This document shows, piece after piece, positions 14,237 to 23,318 of a stretch of DNA of 24,770 nt. Made by a program: the position numbers and the translations under genes. The stretch comes from Candidatus Atribacteria bacterium (GTDB taxonomy: Bacteria > Bipolaricaulota > Bipolaricaulia > UBA7950 > UBA9294): positions 1 to 24,770 of the forward strand of contig SPBW01000015.1 of NCBI GenBank assembly GCA_004525685.1. Direction: 5' to 3'. Numbering within the stretch: the stretch's first letter is position 1; the number at the start of each line of letters is the position of its first letter. The notes below the pieces were generated by a model, which searched no databases, was not told where the DNA came from, and saw only the letters and a list, made by a program, of their open reading frames with translations.

Positions 14237-15440
14237 GAAGGGGCGAAACAGAATCGATTGGGCAAATTCGCGCATGCCGCTGTTAAATCTCCTCCGCAAG
14301 CGATTCTTGCGCGACACACCCTTTGCAGGCAAACGTATTTCGATGAGCATCCATCTTGAGGCCAAAACGGCGTGTCTGGCCATCTTGTTGCGAGATGCTG
14401 GAGCCCAGGTTCACGTCACAGGCAGCAATCCGCTGTCTACGCAGGACGACATTGCGGCCGCGCTGGCGCAGGAGGCGAACATTTCCGTGTTCGCACGCCA
14501 CGGCGTTTCCAGTGACGAATACACAGACCATCTCACTCAGACGCTGGCGCATGAACCCCACATGATTCTTGATGATGGCGGCGACTTGATGACTCTACTG
14601 CATCAATCCCCTCAAGCGCAGGTGATCGGAGGATGCGAAGAAACGACTACCGGCGTCGGCCGTCTGCGCATCTTGGCGAAGGAAGGGAAGCTTCTGTTCC
14701 CCATGTTTGCTGTCAATGATGCTCGAATGAAATCTTTGTTTGACAACCGATACGGGACAGGACAATCGGTTTGGGATGGCATTTTCCGCTCGACTAATCT
14801 CCTCATTGCTGGCAAGAGCGTGCTCGTGGTGGGGTACGGATGGTGCGGCCGCGGCATCGCCATGCGCGCCAACGGCCTCGGCGCACGTGTGACAGTGGCT
14901 GATGTCGATCCGGTACGCGCCCTCGAAGCGTGGATGGAGGGCTTGAACGTCGCAACAGTCGCTGAGGCCCTTCGTAGCGCCGATCTTGTGATTACGGCCA
15001 CTGGCTGTGCGGATGTCGTACCTGAAGAGGCTCTGCAAAATGCCAAAGACGGCGTCGTGCTCTGCAATGCCGGACACTTCAACGTCGAGGTTCGTCCTGA
15101 CACGTTGGCCAAGATGGCGACATCCCAACGCACAGTCCGAGACGGCGTAGAGGAATACACGATGCCAGACGGGCGACGGCTGTTCTTGCTAGGAGAGGGG
15201 CGCTTGGTCAATCTCGTCCTCGGCGACGGACATCCTGTCGAGATCATGGATCTGTCCTTCGCCGTACAGGCGATGACACTAGAGCATCTGCTCCAGGAGT
15301 CGCCGCTCGAGCCCGACTTGTATTCCGTTCCCGCGAGCATTGATGAGCGCATCGCCCGGATGAAACTCGACACGCTTGGCGTCAAGATCGATACGTTGAC
15401 TGCAGAGCAGACGGCATACCTTGGTTATGATTTCTCCTAG
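14220..15440 (+). CDS. ahcY: S-adenosylhomocysteine hydrolase (short form)
   Basis: It splits S-adenosylhomocysteine to adenosine and homocysteine, removing the product of SAM-dependent methylation. At 406 aa it belongs to the shorter class typical of archaea and Thermotoga, lacking extra loops and the C-terminal KxxYRY tail. Visible motifs: GKRISMSIHLEAKT, DDGGDL, GGCEETTTGVGRL, the substrate lysine in NDARMKSLFDNRYGTG, the NAD site VLVVGYGWCGRG with the acidic end VADVD, and LCNAGHFNVEV. ATG at 14220 has AAGGAG 7 nt upstream, inside the end of the transporter gene. All catalytic landmarks are kept. The adenosine released could feed the kinase at 6385. Confidence 0.96.
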   Translation: MSIHLEKGRNRIDWANSRMPLLNLLRKRFLRDTPFAGKRISMSIHLEAKTACLAILLRDAGAQVHVTGSNPLSTQDDIAAALAQEANISVFARHGVSSDEYTDHLTQTLAHEPHMILDDGGDLMTLLHQSPQAQVIGGCEETTTGVGRLRILAKEGKLLFPMFAVNDARMKSLFDNRYGTGQSVWDGIFRSTNLLIAGKSVLVVGYGWCGRGIAMRANGLGARVTVADVDPVRALEAWMEGLNVATVAEALRSADLVITATGCADVVPEEALQNAKDGVVLCNAGHFNVEVRPDTLAKMATSQRTVRDGVEEYTMPDGRRLFLLGEGRLVNLVLGDGHPVEIMDLSFAVQAMTLEHLLQESPLEPDLYSVPASIDERIARMKLDTLGVKIDTLTAEQTAYLGYDFS

Positions 15441-15468
15441 TCTTCTTCGAGAATCCGTCACATTTGCA

Positions 15469-15477
15469 TGGTACAAT
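15469..15477 (+). promoter_or_regulatory. Extended -10 promoter of the ctpA-gpsA operon
   Basis: TGGTACAAT: TG (15469-15470), one base, then TACAAT (15472-15477). No clear -35 is present, as allowed for extended -10 promoters. The start codon at 15498 has an AGGGGTGAG site between. Confidence 0.5.
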
Positions 15478-15497
15478 CGGTTAGTAGGGGTGAGATT

Positions 15498-16670
15498 ATG
15501 AAACGACATCGACTTCTTCGTAGAGCCTTCGCTGTGATGATACCGGCCTGCATTATCATCCTAACGGTTGCAGTATCCGGCGTACAGGATTCGCCTTCTG
15601 ATCTGTTCGATCAGGTCTATGAGATCTACGAGTATGTCAAGAGCTACTACTATCAGCCTGAGGATATCGACGATCAGCAGGCGCTTTATGGCGCCATGAG
15701 GGGCATTGTAGAGCAACTTAACGATCCCTACAGCGAGTTCTTCACTCCTGAAGAGAAGCAGGCATTCGACGACAGCATCAATGGTGAATTCAGTGGCGTC
15801 GGGATCGAGATTACGTTGGAAGAGGGCGTTCTCACAGTCATTACGCCGCTGGTTGGCAGTCCGGCTGAGGCCGCTGGCATGCGTGCCGGAGACAGGATCT
15901 TCGCCATCGACAGCGAGTCAACAGAAGGCGACACGCTGACTCAGTCTGCTTTGAAGATTCGCGGAGACATCGGCAGTACAGTCGTATTGAGCGTATTTCA
16001 TGAAGACGGAACAACTGAAGATATTGCCATCGTACGCGAAACGATCGTGATTGAAGCCGTTCGATACGAGCCCATGGAAGATGGAACAATCGCCTATATC
16101 CGTTTGCTTCGATTCGAGGACGACACGACCCGAGAGCTCGACGAAGCCCTGCTGACGTTCGACTTGGCCAACATCACCGGCCTCATCCTCGATCTGCGTA
16201 ACAATGCAGGCGGTTTGATGTCTGAGGCTCTTTCAGTGGTCAATCACTTCGTCGATGACGGCGTCATTCTGATTACGCAAGATCGTCTCAGCGGGCAGAA
16301 GAAGTACTATGCTCGCGGCAACCAGATTCGCAATTTCCCCATTGCCATATTGATCAATCGCGGCACAGCCAGCTCGTCTGAGATCGCTGCGGGCGCCATT
16401 CGTGACAACAACATGGCGATCCTGATTGGCGAGCAGTCCTTCGGCAAGGGAGTCTATCAGAATCTCATCGACTTACTCGATGGATCTGCACTGAAGATCA
16501 CAGCCGGTTCATACTTTACGCCCAACGGTACGGCAGTTCATGGCGTGGGGCTCCCTCCAGATATTGTGCTCGAAGAAGACCAGGATGCCATCGAAGTCGC
16601 CATCCAGTGGATCAACGATCACGCTGGGATCGAGATGCCAATCGACATTGCAGCATCCGTTGCGCCATGA
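15498..16670 (+). CDS. ctpA: Carboxy-terminal processing protease (CtpA family, S41)
   Basis: A 390-aa protease with an N-terminal signal-anchor (about residues 8-28), so it acts outside the inner membrane. A conserved helical lead with PYSEFFTPEE is followed by a PDZ domain (about 90-180: GVGIEITLEEG, GSPAEAAGMRAGDRI) and the S41 catalytic core. The Ser-Lys dyad fits S292 in RGTASSSEIAAG and K317 in GEQSFGKG, 25 residues apart as in known CtpA/CtpB enzymes. LDLRNNAGGL precedes it. Such proteases trim C-termini of envelope or regulatory proteins and can act on peptidoglycan hydrolases. The stop overlaps the gpsA start (ATGA). The start is fixed by AGGGGTGAG upstream of 15498. Confidence 0.95.
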   Translation: MKRHRLLRRAFAVMIPACIIILTVAVSGVQDSPSDLFDQVYEIYEYVKSYYYQPEDIDDQQALYGAMRGIVEQLNDPYSEFFTPEEKQAFDDSINGEFSGVGIEITLEEGVLTVITPLVGSPAEAAGMRAGDRIFAIDSESTEGDTLTQSALKIRGDIGSTVVLSVFHEDGTTEDIAIVRETIVIEAVRYEPMEDGTIAYIRLLRFEDDTTRELDEALLTFDLANITGLILDLRNNAGGLMSEALSVVNHFVDDGVILITQDRLSGQKKYYARGNQIRNFPIAILINRGTASSSEIAAGAIRDNNMAILIGEQSFGKGVYQNLIDLLDGSALKITAGSYFTPNGTAVHGVGLPPDIVLEEDQDAIEVAIQWINDHAGIEMPIDIAASVAP

Positions 16671-17656
16671 GCTACTGCGTCCTTGGAGCTGGCGGATGGG
16701 GAACAGCCGTTGCTCGTCTGCTAGCCAACCATGGCCACGAAACACTGCTGTGGGCTCGCGATCCCAAACGCGCCCAATTGATCGATCAGGAGCGGTGCAA
16801 TGGCAAGTACTTGCCCCATGTCGCGCTTCCCAAGACGCTTCGCATCACATCCGACTTCCGTGAAGCTGTGGCCGCTGATACGCTTGTGCTCGGCGTTCCC
16901 TCCATCGGCATGCCGGATTTGATGAAACGGATTACGGGTAGCGGATCATCGCCCCGTGTGCTTATCAACCTGGCCAAGGGCATGGAGCGGGCCACGCATC
17001 GGACGATGTCGCAAGTCATCCTAGATGCACTTCCCAACGCCAGTGTGTTCACCTTGTCCGGCCCCAGTCACGCAGAAGAGGTTGGGCGAGACACACCCAC
17101 CGCCGTCGTATTGGCGGGGTCAGATCTTGAGTTGGGGCGCGTCCTGCAGCACGAGATCGCCACGCCACGTTTCCGTATCTACTTGTCAGAAGACATCCGT
17201 GGTGTAGAAATCTGCTCCACAGTCAAGAACGTCATAGCGTTGGCCACGGGGATATCCGATGGCTTGGGGTATGGCGACAACAGCCGTGGGGCACTGATTA
17301 CGCGCGGCCTCGCTGAGATGGTTCGCTTCGGTCGTCAGTTCGGTGTCCAGGAGGCTACCTTCTTCGGACTGTCAGGATTGGGAGACTTGGTAGCCACATG
17401 CACGAGCCAGCACAGCCGCAACCGCGCCGTCGGCATGCGCCTCGGGCAGGGAAAGTCACTCCAGGCAATCATGGACAACATGTCGATGATCGCTGAGGGC
17501 GTATTCGCCACAGATATCGTGTATGAGCTTGCTCTCGAGAAGGGGATTGACATGCCCATTACCCATGCTGTCCATCGACTGTTGCGTGGCGAAGCGGATC
17601 CGCTGTCTTTGGTTACTGAGATGATGACACGTTCGCCAAAACGAGAGGATTTCTAG
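16667..17656 (+). CDS. gpsA: Glycerol-3-phosphate dehydrogenase [NAD(P)+]
   Basis: It reduces dihydroxyacetone phosphate to sn-glycerol 3-phosphate, the backbone of bacterial phospholipids. The product is 329 aa. It shows the Rossmann motif VLGAGGWGTAVARLLA, INLAKGMER, TLSGPSHAEEVG, the catalytic lysine in CSTVKNVIALATG, and GDNSRGALITRGLAEM followed by GLSGLGDLVATCTSQHSRN. All are family hallmarks. The ATG at 16667 overlaps the ctpA stop, and the next gene begins 8 nt after this one, so ctpA-gpsA-reductase is one transcription unit. Confidence 0.97.
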   Translation: MSYCVLGAGGWGTAVARLLANHGHETLLWARDPKRAQLIDQERCNGKYLPHVALPKTLRITSDFREAVAADTLVLGVPSIGMPDLMKRITGSGSSPRVLINLAKGMERATHRTMSQVILDALPNASVFTLSGPSHAEEVGRDTPTAVVLAGSDLELGRVLQHEIATPRFRIYLSEDIRGVEICSTVKNVIALATGISDGLGYGDNSRGALITRGLAEMVRFGRQFGVQEATFFGLSGLGDLVATCTSQHSRNRAVGMRLGQGKSLQAIMDNMSMIAEGVFATDIVYELALEKGIDMPITHAVHRLLRGEADPLSLVTEMMTRSPKREDF

Positions 17657-17664
17657 AGAGCGGC

Positions 17665-18831
17665 ATGCAATCTGACGTTGCGATCGTTGGCGCGGGACCC
17701 ATCGGACTGGCAGCAGCACGAGCCGCCGCTCAAGTTGGAGCGCGGACGCTCCTGTTGGAAAGACGCCCTGAAGGAGCACCTCCTTCCTGCTGCACGGGAC
17801 TTATCAGCCCACGAACACTCTCCACACTCCACGTGTCTGATTCTTCTGTGCTGCAACAGATCCACGCCATCTGTATTCACCTGCCCAGTGGCCTGGAGAT
17901 CACGTTGCGATCTGATGATGTGAAGGCATTCACGATCTGTCGGCGCACGCTGGAAGCCGAGTTATTGCAGAACGCGCGCGAAGCTGGGGCAAGCGTCCGC
18001 TTTGAGACCGAGGTCACGGCCGCAGCGTCAGGCAAGCTGAGCCTTCGATCTACCCGCACAGAGGAACACATCACAACCTCTGTCATCATCGGTGCGGATG
18101 GACCTCGAAGCCAGGTGGCAGACTGGTTCTCGCTCGATCCTCCCTCCGCATTCATTGCCGCAGCGCAGGTTGAATTGGAGGGCGCCTTTGCTGCCACAGA
18201 TCAGGTCGAGGTCTTCGTGGGCGAGCGCGTCGCTCCCGGATTCTTTGGTTGGTGTGCACCGGCAGAGGACGGCGTGGCTCGCGTCGGCGTTGGTGTTCTT
18301 CCAGATCACAGTCCGGCGATGTTCCTCGATTGCCTGCTGGCTCGGCACTTCCCCAACCACAGGATCCGATCGCGCTCTGCGGGCATCATTCCGTTGGCCT
18401 CGTCCCCTCGACCCGCTGCTGAAGGCGTTCTCTTGGTTGGAGATGCTGCAGGCCATGTGAAGCCCCTGTCAGGTGGCGGCCTCTACCTAGGAGGAACCTG
18501 TGCCCAGATTGCCGGGGAGATGGCTGCTCAAGCCACACAACCCGGTGCGGCGCTCACCGAACTTGCCTCCGCTTATTCCAGGCGCTGCCAAGAGGCCATT
18601 GGCAGAGAGCAGGCGTTCGGTTGTTCGATACGCCATCATCTATCGAGATTGAAGGATGAAGAAGTCGAAGCAGCCGCGACTGTCTTGCAGGACCGACAAT
18701 TCATGCAGTTCCTGGCAGATCACGCGGACATCGATCAGTTTCATCGGCTCCCCGACCACATCGCCTCTGAGCCGCATCTGTGGACCACGCTTCTGCGCAT
18801 CATCCCATTCCTCGGCCTCTCATCGGGCTGA
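17665..18831 (+). CDS. Geranylgeranyl reductase-family FAD-dependent oxidoreductase
   Basis: A 388-aa flavoprotein of the geranylgeranyl reductase / p-hydroxybenzoate hydroxylase fold. The N-terminal FAD dinucleotide motif is VAIVGAGPIGLAAARAAAQV with the acidic end LLLER. A PSCCTGLIS stretch fits the Cys-Gly segment of the reductases. GADGPRS (about residues 147-153), WCAPAEDGVARVGVGV and LLVGDAAGHVKPLSGGGLYLGG complete the family pattern. Members saturate isoprenoid chains of lipids, quinones or chlorophyll. The tight link to gpsA (8 nt) suggests a lipid or isoprenoid substrate, but this is inference. GAGAG precedes the ATG at 17665. Halogenase or monooxygenase relatives are less likely because of the LSGGGLYLGG ending. 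Confidence 0.85.
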   Translation: MQSDVAIVGAGPIGLAAARAAAQVGARTLLLERRPEGAPPSCCTGLISPRTLSTLHVSDSSVLQQIHAICIHLPSGLEITLRSDDVKAFTICRRTLEAELLQNAREAGASVRFETEVTAAASGKLSLRSTRTEEHITTSVIIGADGPRSQVADWFSLDPPSAFIAAAQVELEGAFAATDQVEVFVGERVAPGFFGWCAPAEDGVARVGVGVLPDHSPAMFLDCLLARHFPNHRIRSRSAGIIPLASSPRPAAEGVLLVGDAAGHVKPLSGGGLYLGGTCAQIAGEMAAQATQPGAALTELASAYSRRCQEAIGREQAFGCSIRHHLSRLKDEEVEAAATVLQDRQFMQFLADHADIDQFHRLPDHIASEPHLWTTLLRIIPFLGLSSG

Positions 18832-18862
18832 CCCCTGCTTCTTCTATCCCTGCATCAGATGT

Positions 18863-18871
18863 TGATATAAT
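18863..18871 (+). promoter_or_regulatory. Extended -10 promoter of the first ligase/TPR gene
   Basis: TGATATAAT with a perfect TATAAT at 18866-18871 and the TG of an extended -10 at 18863-18864; no good -35. The start codon at 18879 lies only 7 nt after the box, so the mRNA would begin at or within 2 nt of the ATG. Confidence 0.65.
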
Positions 18872-18878
18872 CCGGGTC

Positions 18879-20969
18879 ATGCCCAGAAACCAACCGGCTC
18901 CTTCTCGAGAGGCCCTTGCTTGTGTATTGGACAAGGCGCTTGTCTATACCGTGGCGCTCTTACTTTTGTCCATTCCGTTGTTCATTCTCACGACGGTTTC
19001 CGAGTACGGATACGGCAAGACCATCTTTGCGCTTGTGGGGATATCACTCCTTTCGATCCTGTGGGGAGCCACAGGATGGGTGAAGGGCACTTGGAAGATT
19101 CATTGGCCATGGATCACGGCTCCTTTTCTTGGCTTCGTTGTCGCCAGCTTGTTGTCACTCCTGTTTGCCGTCAATGGCCGTGTCGTCATTCAGAGTCTTG
19201 TGTTGGTCGTGTTCTTCTTCCAACTCTCTCTGGTGATCGCCAACGTGGTACGAGAGCGCAAAGACGTCCAAATCCTCTTGTTCGCCCTGCTTCTATCCGG
19301 TTTTCTCGCTAGCCTGTATGGATTACTGCAGTACCTTGGTGTACTGCGTGGGCCCTTCGGCGGAACAGGGCTTCCTGAACTCATCTCCACATTAGGGAAT
19401 CGCAACTACCTGGGCGGATTCTTGGCTTATCTGTTGTTCCCCTCCGTTATTCTGGTCATTTCTCCTCGATGGCGATGGGTGCGCGCGGTGTCGATTCCGA
19501 TGATTGCCTTCTGCTTTGGAACGGCCCTCTTGGTGCAACAGACAGCCGTCGTGGTATCTCTTGCTGTTGCAGCAATCGCATGGGGTGTGGGATGGGCGAT
19601 CTTTCGTCCGGTCACTCCGCTACGCAAGAACCGCCTGTGGATCCTCATCCTGTTGGCGCTATTGGTCATCACATTCCTGGTAGAAGCACCTTCGGGCCCC
19701 CTGAACTCAGTTGTCGGCCTCTCAGCTGACGAGCAATCTTGGATCGGTCGGATCTGGGAGCAGCAGGGAGGGAAGGCGCGATCATGGGATTGGTGGGTGG
19801 GGTGGGAGATGTTCGTCGACTCGCCCGTCGTTGGCGTCGGCCTCGGCAACTACAAACTCAACTTCCTCTTCTACAAGGCTCAATTCCTTGCCACGCCGCG
19901 CGGTGAGGCCTACACCTTCTACATTGCCAGAGCCGCTCAAGCTCACAACGACTATGTGCAGGCCCTTGCTGAGGTCGGCATCCTCGGTATGTTGGCGGTC
20001 CTAGGTTTCATCGTCACGCTTGCCGTCTCCCTCTGGATTCGACTGCGTCAGTCAAAAGACGAACAGGCACGACTGGAGTTGCTCTTTCTTGCCTGCGGCA
20101 TCATCCCGTTCCTCGTGCATGCCTTGGTGAGCTTCCCAGCCCACTTGCCTGCATCAAGCCTTGTCTTCATCGCCATCATCGGCATCATCTTCTCCCGCGC
20201 GTACGGACACGGGACGGTTTGGACGCGCTCGCTGTCTGGGTGGCCTCTTAGGGCAGCTGTATCCGCTATCGCGGTCATTGGCATCGTGATATCAAGCTTC
20301 GCGGTGTCCGATCTATCCGCGAACATCCTCATGTATGAGGGCGTCCAGCAGATGCAGCGCGGCAATGACTATGCCGCTGAAGCGCTTCTATCCAAGAGCC
20401 TTGACGCTGACTTCGCACCTCGGCAGACCTACTACCACCTGGCCATGGTGGAGCTTCGACTCGAACGATTCGATGACGCTTGGGAGAATCTCGAAATGTG
20501 TATGACACGCTTCTTGGATGAAGGCGTATACCTTACCTATGCCAACCTAGCGGCCAAGCGACGAGAGCTAGCCAAGGCACAAGCTGCCGTAGACGTTCTT
20601 CTGGCAGGCCGCCCTCTCGATGTGGTCGAGCAGCAGGCTCGCTATATCGAGGCCGTCATCGCAACTCAGGAAGGGGATTACGGTCGAGCGGTTCAGCTTC
20701 TCGAAGCGCTCACACAGGATCATCCCAATTACGAGACCGGATTCATTGCGCTAGGAGATCTCTATGCAGCACAGGGGCTATGGAATTCGGCGCGAAGGAG
20801 CCTTGAGACGGCACTAGAACTGGTGGACAACAAGCTGCAATCTGCAAGCGAGAAGTTGAAGGCAGGTTCGTTTATTACCGTCGCCGATTACGGCCAGATT
20901 CGCGCTGAGATTGAGCTTCAGACACAGCAACGCGATATCGTGATCGATCGCCTCAACAGTCTTCCGTAA
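18879..20969 (+). CDS. O-antigen ligase (Wzy_C)-like membrane protein with C-terminal TPR region
   Basis: A 696-aa protein. Residues from about 20 to 490 are polytopic (around 12 hydrophobic helices). They include the conserved STLGNRNYLGGFLAYL and, in the large outer loop, the ligase signature RAAQAHNDYVQALAEVG with H356. Family enzymes join polysaccharide or glycan units from a lipid carrier to an acceptor, such as lipid A core or protein. The C-terminal 200 residues are soluble helices with TPR-like repeats (FAPRQTYYHLAMVELRLERF, TGFIALGDLYAAQGLWNSAR). A tandem paralog follows at 21042. No glycosyltransferases flank it, so the substrate is unknown. ATG at 18879 has no ribosome site and is predicted leaderless. 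Confidence 0.85.
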   Translation: MPRNQPAPSREALACVLDKALVYTVALLLLSIPLFILTTVSEYGYGKTIFALVGISLLSILWGATGWVKGTWKIHWPWITAPFLGFVVASLLSLLFAVNGRVVIQSLVLVVFFFQLSLVIANVVRERKDVQILLFALLLSGFLASLYGLLQYLGVLRGPFGGTGLPELISTLGNRNYLGGFLAYLLFPSVILVISPRWRWVRAVSIPMIAFCFGTALLVQQTAVVVSLAVAAIAWGVGWAIFRPVTPLRKNRLWILILLALLVITFLVEAPSGPLNSVVGLSADEQSWIGRIWEQQGGKARSWDWWVGWEMFVDSPVVGVGLGNYKLNFLFYKAQFLATPRGEAYTFYIARAAQAHNDYVQALAEVGILGMLAVLGFIVTLAVSLWIRLRQSKDEQARLELLFLACGIIPFLVHALVSFPAHLPASSLVFIAIIGIIFSRAYGHGTVWTRSLSGWPLRAAVSAIAVIGIVISSFAVSDLSANILMYEGVQQMQRGNDYAAEALLSKSLDADFAPRQTYYHLAMVELRLERFDDAWENLEMCMTRFLDEGVYLTYANLAAKRRELAKAQAAVDVLLAGRPLDVVEQQARYIEAVIATQEGDYGRAVQLLEALTQDHPNYETGFIALGDLYAAQGLWNSARRSLETALELVDNKLQSASEKLKAGSFITVADYGQIRAEIELQTQQRDIVIDRLNSLP

Positions 20970-21027
20970 TCGATCGCGCCATCGGACCTAGTCGAGTCGC
21001 CAGCTTCCCTCTTGACGTCTGGATTCC

Positions 21028-21033
21028 TATACT
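21028..21033 (+). promoter_or_regulatory. Possible -10 box of the second ligase/TPR gene
   Basis: TATACT ends 8 nt before the ATG at 21042. A -35 at the right distance (TTCCCT, 21005-21010, 17 bp) is poor; the better TTGACG (21012-21017) is only 10 bp away and too close. If used, the mRNA would be leaderless. Confidence 0.35.
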
Positions 21034-21041
21034 GGATCGGA

Positions 21042-23171
21042 ATGTCTGGCAAACTGCATCATGAAGCATCGAGGGGAGCTTCTTGCGTGTCGCCTGGAAG
21101 AACACAGGTGATAGCCATTGTCGCCCTCGTGCTCCTGCTTCCCCTTCTGATGTGGCCAGGGTTAACGGACTACAACTACGCCAAAACGATTGTTGGTCTG
21201 ATCGCAATTTCAGTCTTGCTCGTGATGTGGGGTGCCCGCGTTTGGAGAGAGCCATGTTGGACAATCCACACTCCGCGAGTGCTGATTGCTCTCATGGGCT
21301 TCATCGTAGCGGGCGCCCTATCCGCAATCAGCGCCAGCAGTGGTCGCGTTGTCGCACAAAGTCTCGTGCTTGTCATCTACTTCGTCCTACTGTTTTGGAT
21401 GATTGCCGATGTCGTGCGTGACCGACGTGATGTGATGTGGATTCTCATGGCTCTTCTCGTATCTGGCGTGCTCGCATCGTGTTATGGCATGTTGCAGTAT
21501 GCCGGTGTCGTCGGAGGCAGCCCCGGACAAATCGGCGTGAATGCCATCATCTCCACGATGGGAAACCGCAATCATCTCGGGGGCTTCCTGCTCTATTTGT
21601 TCTACCCTGGTGTGATTGTTCTTCTGGCCGCACGATCACGATGGGCCAAGACGTTCGCCCTCCTCGCCCTTGCTCTCTCCTTCTTCATGATGCTCGTGGT
21701 CCGACAGGCAAGCACTCGAGTTACGTTCCCATTCGTGACGTTGTGCCTCGTCGCGATCTGGCTCATCTTTAGGCCCGCGAAACCAATTCGTGCCAACAGA
21801 GTGTGGCTCTGTGCGCTCGCAGGGATCGTCTGCGCCATCACGCTGTTGTGGATCACCTCGCCGCTGTCCACGCACCAAGACACATCCGAGTCTACATCGG
21901 AGATCTCAACGCAATCTGACGAGGATTCACCCATAGGCACCATCCAGTCATGGTTTTCTACCAGGTGGAAGGACAACTCCGGACAGGAGCGCATGTGGTT
22001 CTGGCAGATTGGGAAGCGCATGCTGACCGACCATCCAATCACTGGAGTGGGCTTGGGCAACTACAAACTAGACTTCTTTCGCTATCAGTCTGCCGCCGCA
22101 TCAGCTGACGACGTAGATGACGACATGTCTGACGTCGCACGCGCAGCTCAAGCCCACAGCGAACCTGTTCAAATCGGAGCGGAGCTCGGCTCTGTCGGCC
22201 TATTCACGATGCTCTGCGCCCTGGGGACACTAGCGGTCTCGCTGTGGATTCGGTTGAAGCACAACAACGAACCTGAGCAACTTGAACTGATGCTGCTCTC
22301 TTGCGGCATCCTTGCCTTCCTCGTTCACAGTCTGGTTAGCTTCCCCGCTCACGTTGTTGGATCCAGTCTAGAGCTGGTCGTGTTTTGTGGCGTCGCGTGT
22401 TCCGCCAGATACGGGCAATCCATGTCAACCGCGCTCAAGTTGTGCCACTGGAAGGGGAAGCTTGTTCATGCAGTACTTGTTGTGATTGCTGTAGCTGTCT
22501 CCGCAATTGCTGTGGCCGACCTGTGTGCCAATTGGCTAATGGAGCGCGGATTCTCCCAAGTTGCCTCCGGGAACCATGCAGTCGGAGAACCCATTCTGCA
22601 GCGCAGTCTTGACTTGGATTTCGCACCGCGGCAAACCTACTACTACCTCGCAGCCGCCCAGATTCAGCTCGGGAACCTGAAGGAAGCACAAGAGAATCTT
22701 GAGAGATGCATGACCCTATTCCCGGATACCGAGGTTGTTCTGACCTACAGTGAACTGTTGGTGGACATGCAAGAACCAGCCATGGCGCAGTCAGTCCTCG
22801 ATACTGTACTTCATGTGAGCCTTCAAGAGACAGACGAGCAGCGCGCACGCTTTCTTGAAGGAAGGATTGCTGTTCAGGAGAAAGAGTATGATCGGGCGAT
22901 TCGCCTGTTTGAATCTCTCGCTGTGGACCATCCTAGCTATGAGATGAGCTACGTTGCGCTGGGACAGATCTATGCTGGCTTAGGCGCGTCGGCTCTGGCA
23001 AGAACCAGTTTCTTGAGAGCCCTCGACCTGATTACACAGAAGCTGGCGAGCGTCGCTAGTGACAGTTCCCTGCCGTCTCTTCTGTCAGAGACGCAGCAAG
23101 ATCGACAGGAGATCGAGCTAATGACGAGACAGATTGAGTATCTGCGTGAGCAGCTTGCAACTCTGCCCTAG
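21042..23171 (+). CDS. O-antigen ligase (Wzy_C)-like membrane protein with C-terminal TPR region, paralog
   Basis: A 709-aa protein with the same plan as the 18879-20969 product: polytopic N-terminal part with STMGNRNHLGGFLLYL, large outer loop, then a TPR-like helical end (FAPRQTYYYLAAAQIQLGNL, MSYVALGQIYAGLGASALAR). Shared wording such as NYKLDFF / NYKLNFL shows tandem duplication. The key difference is the ligase signature: HNDYVQ of the first copy is HSEPVQ here (H372 kept, Asn-Asp-Tyr replaced by Ser-Glu-Pro). The paralog may have altered activity or serve as a partner. An insertion rich in Ser, Thr and Asp (about residues 280-300) enlarges the outer loop. An in-frame TTG at 21012 exists, but ATG 21042 is preferred because the -10 box would otherwise lie in the coding region. 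Confidence 0.83.
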   Translation: MSGKLHHEASRGASCVSPGRTQVIAIVALVLLLPLLMWPGLTDYNYAKTIVGLIAISVLLVMWGARVWREPCWTIHTPRVLIALMGFIVAGALSAISASSGRVVAQSLVLVIYFVLLFWMIADVVRDRRDVMWILMALLVSGVLASCYGMLQYAGVVGGSPGQIGVNAIISTMGNRNHLGGFLLYLFYPGVIVLLAARSRWAKTFALLALALSFFMMLVVRQASTRVTFPFVTLCLVAIWLIFRPAKPIRANRVWLCALAGIVCAITLLWITSPLSTHQDTSESTSEISTQSDEDSPIGTIQSWFSTRWKDNSGQERMWFWQIGKRMLTDHPITGVGLGNYKLDFFRYQSAAASADDVDDDMSDVARAAQAHSEPVQIGAELGSVGLFTMLCALGTLAVSLWIRLKHNNEPEQLELMLLSCGILAFLVHSLVSFPAHVVGSSLELVVFCGVACSARYGQSMSTALKLCHWKGKLVHAVLVVIAVAVSAIAVADLCANWLMERGFSQVASGNHAVGEPILQRSLDLDFAPRQTYYYLAAAQIQLGNLKEAQENLERCMTLFPDTEVVLTYSELLVDMQEPAMAQSVLDTVLHVSLQETDEQRARFLEGRIAVQEKEYDRAIRLFESLAVDHPSYEMSYVALGQIYAGLGASALARTSFLRALDLITQKLASVASDSSLPSLLSETQQDRQEIELMTRQIEYLREQLATLP

Positions 23172-23273
23172 CTCCCACGAAGGGCTATACAGCCAGGATG
23201 TCCCCTCTTTGAAGTGTGGAGCTGGCATCGATTGCTCCTCCTCTCTAGAATGGGTCGATTTCGAGCACCTTCC

Positions 23274-23302
23274 TTGAAAGCGTGGAATGCCGTTTCTATA
23301 CT
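23274..23302 (+). promoter_or_regulatory. Promoter of secA
   Basis: TTGAAA (23274-23279), exactly 17 bp, TATACT (23297-23302): the best sigma70-type match in the window. Transcription should start near 23309, leaving a leader of about 10 nt without a Shine-Dalgarno before the ATG at 23319. Confidence 0.7.
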
Positions 23303-23318
23303 GAGCCTGTGATTCCTC

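Noticed and set aside
14220..14365. Repeated SIHLE wording at the start of SahH as an internal duplication
   Set aside because: The second occurrence is part of the family's conserved N-terminal motif and the first is just similar by chance; flanking sequence is not repeated.
21012..21042. TTG at 21012 as start of the second ligase/TPR gene
   Set aside because: It would place the candidate -10 box inside the gene, has no ribosome site, and ATG 21042 gives an N-terminus comparable to other membrane proteins here; not fully excluded.
23218..23238. GGAGC/GCTCC hairpin between the second ligase/TPR gene and secA as a terminator
   Set aside because: Only 5 pairs with an 11-nt loop and no T run; too weak to call.
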